Source: Monodelphis domestica (lineage: Eukaryota; Chordata; Mammalia; Didelphimorphia; Didelphidae). Taken from it: a stretch of 64,000 nt of DNA. Under the pieces are notes generated by a model, which was not told the origin of the DNA, did no database searches, and worked only from the letters and a program-made list of their open reading frames with translations. Each line of letters opens with the position of its first letter. The stretch's first letter is position 1. The position numbers and the translations under genes are program-made. Below are positions 1-64,000 of this stretch, piece by piece. The stretch spans positions 180,239,697 to 180,303,696 of the forward strand of contig NC_077228.1 in NCBI RefSeq assembly GCF_027887165.1, given 5' to 3'.

Positions 1-2050
1 CCAGGACTAGCTTCTCACTGGCTTGTCTCCTGTACTCCTCCTCCTGTCCCCCTCCCCCTTCTTTTATGCTGTGAGCCCTTGAGTAAATCACTTTGTCTCA
101 TTCCAGTATCCTCATCTGTAAAATGAAAGTGCTAGAATAGATGACTTCTAAGATCCTTTTCTAGCTCCAAATCTAGGAATTGATTACCCTATGACTTTCA
201 TGATCTCTGACTCTTACTCATTAGACCTATGAGCAGAGTGAATATAAAAAAGGGATGGAGGCTATGTATCATGGTATGCCATTCACCAAATTAACATTGT
301 TACTGGGGCAGCCAACTGCATCAGTTGCCAGCACACATGATTTGGCTTAAACCCTAGGTCTGGGAAAAAAAAAAAAAAACCCTCCGAATGAACATGAACA
401 AAGCATTTGTAGAAGCCTTTTACCCAAGGAATTAAAATGCAGCTGGGATAGATGCCTTCAGGATGGGACAGAAGTCTTCAGTGTATTTTGAATCAAGGGC
501 TGGGGGCTCTTCCCAAAGGAAGGGGTGCATTAACAACTTGAAGGCGGCTGGGAGGAGGGGGAAGAAAATCAAAGAGGACTGATATCTGCAATTGCTGGTT
601 GGTGCTCAGTGGTAGCACTGTTGCTATGGATGCCAGTGGGGAGAAGTGATGAGTGGTGGTGATGAGATGCTAGGAAAACATTGAAGGTAAATGTGGGAGG
701 CCAACTGAAGCCAATGGAAGAATAGTGGTGACTTCACAACAAACCTGAAAAGCCTACCTCTCCCATTTTTGTTCCAAGAGCCTCTTTGCCTTGGAATAGC
801 CTAATACACTGCAGCCTGTTTACCCTGAAATATTTCTCCTCAAGGCTTGCCATCCTTCTTCTGTTGGCAAGTTTCTCGGGGAGGCTCTATTTTGAGGTTA
901 CCAGACCACCCTGCCTTCATTCTCCTCCCTAACTCATTCTTGCCTTTTTGGATTTCAAAATCATGTCTTTGTGCCAGGTACCTCTTTTTCCCTTTCCCCA
1001 TATTCCATTTTCAGGTCTTAGTGTGTGGCTTTCCCCCATTAGAATGCAAGCTCCTGGATGGTAGGGACTTTCTTTTAGCTTACATTTATGTCCCCAGCAT
1101 TTAGTATAGTGGCTAGAACAAAGCAAATGCATCATAAATGCCTGTTTCCTTCCTTTCTTCCATCCTTTACCTTCCCCTTGACTCTTTTGCTGTCAGTATC
1201 TTCTTTCTCACTTTTTTAAGAGTTTGTTTTTTGTATTTATCCTCAAAAGATGTCATAAACATCATTTGTGCCATCAAAAGAAACTAGTTTCTTTGATTTT
1301 CAGTGTGTATGTCCTGAGTAACATACTATGGTTGCTCAATGAGGGGAAGAACAGGAAGACAGAGAAAAAGAGACAGTGATTCTTTTTCTAAAGGTTGAAA
1401 TTTTACCCACCTTGGAGACTCAAATAGAACTAAATTTATTTTACTAATACATATCAGCAGATGTCCCTAAAGTAGAAAAAGGATAAAATGAATATGTACT
1501 CTTACATAGGCACAAAAATGAATCTGTAGCAGATAAGGCTTGGTAAGTTAAAGGGGAAGGAAGTCCCTCTGAGGCAATGGCCTTGGGCTATTGCTCTGCA
1601 GACAGTTTCCTTTAAACCACCTCCCTCCGAAAAAGGGATTAGAGACCTGAAGAGAGCCAAAGAGAGGAACTGGAATGAATGTTTCCATCCTCCTAAGGGT
1701 GCCTTCCCCCACCCTCACAAGCAGTTAATTATCCTTTTCAGCTAAAATATTTTCATTCTCTTCCTTCCCCTCCCCTTTTAATAGATCCAGCCCTTAGGGT
1801 ATGCCAAGCATTGTACAAAGAAACTTCGAATCAAATAAAGGCCAGGCCTCTAAGTGATCATAATTCATAGGCTATCAAGGCTAGGAACGGATCAGAGTTC
1901 AAATTAGACCTTGGACACTAGCTGTGGTACTTAAGGCAATCTGCTTAACCACTGTATGCCTCCGTATCCTCACTTGTAAAATTGTGTAAAAAAAAAAATA
2001 GGCTTGTTGTGAAGGTCCAATAGGATATTTGTAAAGAGCGGGCACATAGG

Positions 2051-2090
<40 letters not shown>

Positions 2091-3100
2091 TATATTTGGC
2101 AAGTATGTTTTGGTTCCGAAGTAGTGGTAATAGTGAGTGGAATAATAAGGAAGTTAATGACACTAACTTTCCAGGGCAAGTTAAGTATGATTTGATTAAC
2201 AGTTCTTAGAGCAAAGACCTGGGTGAAGATGGGCCCAAACAAGTTCAGAGCCCGGGAATACAAATATAAGCAAATAGAAAGTCAGTTCCTGTATTTAAGC
2301 AGCTTACATTGAAATGGGGGAAGACAAAACACAAAAAGTAGCTGACACCCTCTTTCCTCCCTCTATGGTGGAAAGAAGACCCCTTCCTGGCTGAGGGAAG
2401 TTCCAAGGTGCCGAAACACAGAGGTCAGTCTGCCAGCAAAAGCAGAACTCCCCAGGTTATCCAACTAGGGCCCTTGTGTAATAGAAGAGAAAAAGAGGGT
2501 TGTCTTCAAAATCCAAAGCTATATATCAGTTCCAAAATCAACCATCTTTCCCCCTCCCCCGTTTATTACGTATACTCTTTGAAAGAACAAATGCTCATTC
2601 TATGTTAAATTCAGAATAAAATTTAACATCCCTATCATTGTTCCTACTGTTGCATTTTCTGAGCTCCACCGGGATGTTTGTGGGAGGATCTTGTCTCCTT
2701 TAGATATTAACAGGCTGCCATCTTCCCACGTAGGGCGCTGCCACGAGCTAAAAATGGATTCAGTGAAGGGATTGACACATTTTACTGGCCGAGTGACCAG
2801 AAATGGTTATAAACAAAGCGTTACCTCAACTTCATTCCTTCCTTCATCTACCGGTCACAGTCACTTAAGCAAGCCCAATGGCAGAGGGTGCAAGACCTCC
2901 TTTTTTCTGCAGTTTCCTCACCCCGGCCAAGACACCCTTGGACCCTCGTTCAGCTCCAAAAAAGCCACAGAGTTAACTTTATCTGGGGGAGGGGGAGGGG
3001 GAGGAAAGGGAAAGCCGGGAGGTTCACAGATCCTACATCGTCCTACAGACCCTACGTGGGTGGCAAGGCGACTGAAGGGCTATTTTCGCGTGGTAAGAGG
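1..3100. other. Upstream intergenic sequence with old repeats
   Basis: No coding exon is recognised. Visible content is a MIR relic at about 68-185 (+), an L2 3' end at about 1030-1145 (+), a MIR at about 1885-2050, an AT dinucleotide run, and an old repeat around 2230-2330. The open frame reading through the CpG island (2691-3518) is compositional and shows no protein family. In other mammals SKA2 lies upstream of TRIM37, but I could not find its last exon here. Confidence 0.6.
2054..2088. repeat. (TA)n microsatellite
   Basis: This is an uninterrupted 35-bp alternating TA tract directly after a MIR relic. It is likely polymorphic in length. Confidence 0.95.
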
Positions 3101-3422
3101 TAGACAGAGGACCCAGCAGAACGTTTCTCAAAGACCCAGTATGGTAGCACTGTTCGGGGCAGCGTGCTCTCCCGCGGGGCCCTTCGGCGGGTGGGGTGGA
3201 GAATTCTCCAGCCCCTCCCTCGTTAGTTCCCGCCCTTTGCGGTATTCCAGACCCCGCCCCTTTCCGAAGGCGCGCGCGGACTTCTCGACAACTGCCGCCT
3301 CGCTCCCAGCCAGCCTCTACCGGCCTCTGGGGGGCGGCGCGGGGCACTGCGGCAGCTGGGGCCGGTCTCGTGCTCTGCCGCGTCGCGCGGAGCACGTTTC
3401 TCCCCTTTCGCAGAAGCCGCCT

Positions 3423-3434
3423 ACGCATGCGCGT
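3423..3434. promoter_or_regulatory. NRF1-like site
   Basis: The sequence acgcatgcgcgt matches the palindromic NRF1 consensus (YGCGCAYGCGCR) apart from one base. It lies about 510 bp upstream of the ATG inside the CpG island. Confidence 0.6.
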
Positions 3435-3560
3435 TGCTCCCCTCCCGCTGCAGCCGCCACCACCCTAGCCACCAGCTGCCCTGGTTACCGTTGGTATCTC
3501 GGTACTCCCCTCTCCTAGCTCCGCGACACTCCTTAGCTGGTGTAGAGCCGTTCACCCCTA

Positions 3561-3568
3561 TCACGTGA
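3561..3568. promoter_or_regulatory. E-box palindrome TCACGTGA
   Basis: This is a perfect TCACGTGA octamer, the preferred site of USF and MITF/TFE-type bHLH-ZIP factors. It lies in the CpG island about 370 bp upstream of the ATG. Confidence 0.6.
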
Positions 3569-3728
3569 GGGGGGGGAAGCATAGGGGGTGGGGAGGGTCT
3601 CGCGCTGGGTTACTTGCCCTCTCGCCTCCGGGCTCGAGCTTGCCGGCTGGGCTGGGCAGGGCTGAGCCGGGCTCCGGGGCTGGCTGACTGGAGAAGGGAG
3701 GAGCGCCCGGGTGGAGCGCGCGCGGATA

Positions 3729-3737
3729 AAAATGGCG
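3729..3737 (+). promoter_or_regulatory. YY1-like site
   Basis: AAAATGGCG matches the YY1 core (AARATGGCGGC) in the sense orientation. In YY1 promoters this motif is usually just downstream of the start site, which would place the TRIM37 start near 3700. That position is an inference. Confidence 0.5.
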
Positions 3738-3936
3738 AAATGGGGTTAGGCAGCATGTAGGCGGGAGCTATGGGGCGCCGAGCTGGGACCGGGTACATCC
3801 GATCTCCGTGACTCCCACCCCGTACATCGTGTTGTACTCTCTGGCCTGCTGGACCTGGCGACCTGGTTCTGACACCTGGTGGGGGAGAACGACGGACTCC
3901 GCGGGGCACCGCGGGGCCTGGCGGGAGCTGGAGGCG

Positions 3937-64000
<60,064 letters not shown>

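Noticed and set aside
1-2600. Possible last exon of SKA2 upstream of TRIM37
   Set aside because: I looked for the C-terminal SKA2 coding sequence expected from mammalian gene order and did not find it.
2691-3518. 275-codon open frame across the CpG island
   Set aside because: High G+C removes stops by chance. The translation is low-complexity Pro/Arg/Ser-rich with no family resemblance, and it overlaps the promoter.

Overview
The window is vertebrate nuclear DNA, almost certainly from a marsupial. It has long AT-rich introns, one CpG-island promoter, and at least a dozen copies of a MIR/CORE-related SINE of the type abundant in marsupials. It also has large amounts of decayed L1, L2 and MIR, a gammaretrovirus-like ERV, hAT miniature transposons and a SPIN-type hAT. 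The species cannot be fixed by reading alone.

The single host gene is the 5' part of TRIM37, a RING/B-box/coiled-coil/MATH E3 ubiquitin ligase, on the + strand. Nine coding exons can be placed to the base: 3937-3957, 5783-5884, 19868-19908, 21343-21459, 27518-27605, 28933-29055, 35393-35516, 52536-52603 and 63191-63315. Together they encode 809 nt: residues 1-269 plus two bases of codon 270, with every intron GT-AG and the frame open throughout. They cover the RING, the B-box and the coiled coil. The MATH domain and C-terminal tail lie beyond the right edge. A CpG-rich promoter (about 3120-4230) with NRF1-, E-box- and YY1-like sites drives the gene.

Layout: 1-3100 is upstream intergenic sequence with MIR/L2 relics and a G-quadruplex-like run. 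3120-4230 is the CpG island and exon 1. Intron 2 (5885-19867) holds an antisense 7.2-kb provirus (10355-17538) inside a SINE, which is itself inside an L2. Intron 4 holds two partial sense L1s and several SINEs. Introns 5 and 6 hold MIR/L2, a 301-bp hAT element and a strong CTCF-like site. Intron 7 (35517-52535) is dominated by one antisense near-full-length L1 (about 38575-49312) shattered by nested insertions: SINEs, a hAT element, a younger L1 that itself carries a SPIN element, an LTR-like block and another L1. Intron 8 (52604-63190) holds a decayed processed pseudogene of ALAS1 split by a solo LTR, followed by a sense L1 with SINE insertions.

No new gene system was found. The points most worth a second look are the precisely datable nested insertions, the ERV's internal deletion and unusual Asn/Tyr-rich nucleocapsid tail, a 70-bp LTR fragment duplicated 980 bp away, an unexplained 700-bp insert inside an L1 3'UTR, the SPIN element, and an A-tract splice acceptor at TRIM37 exon 5.
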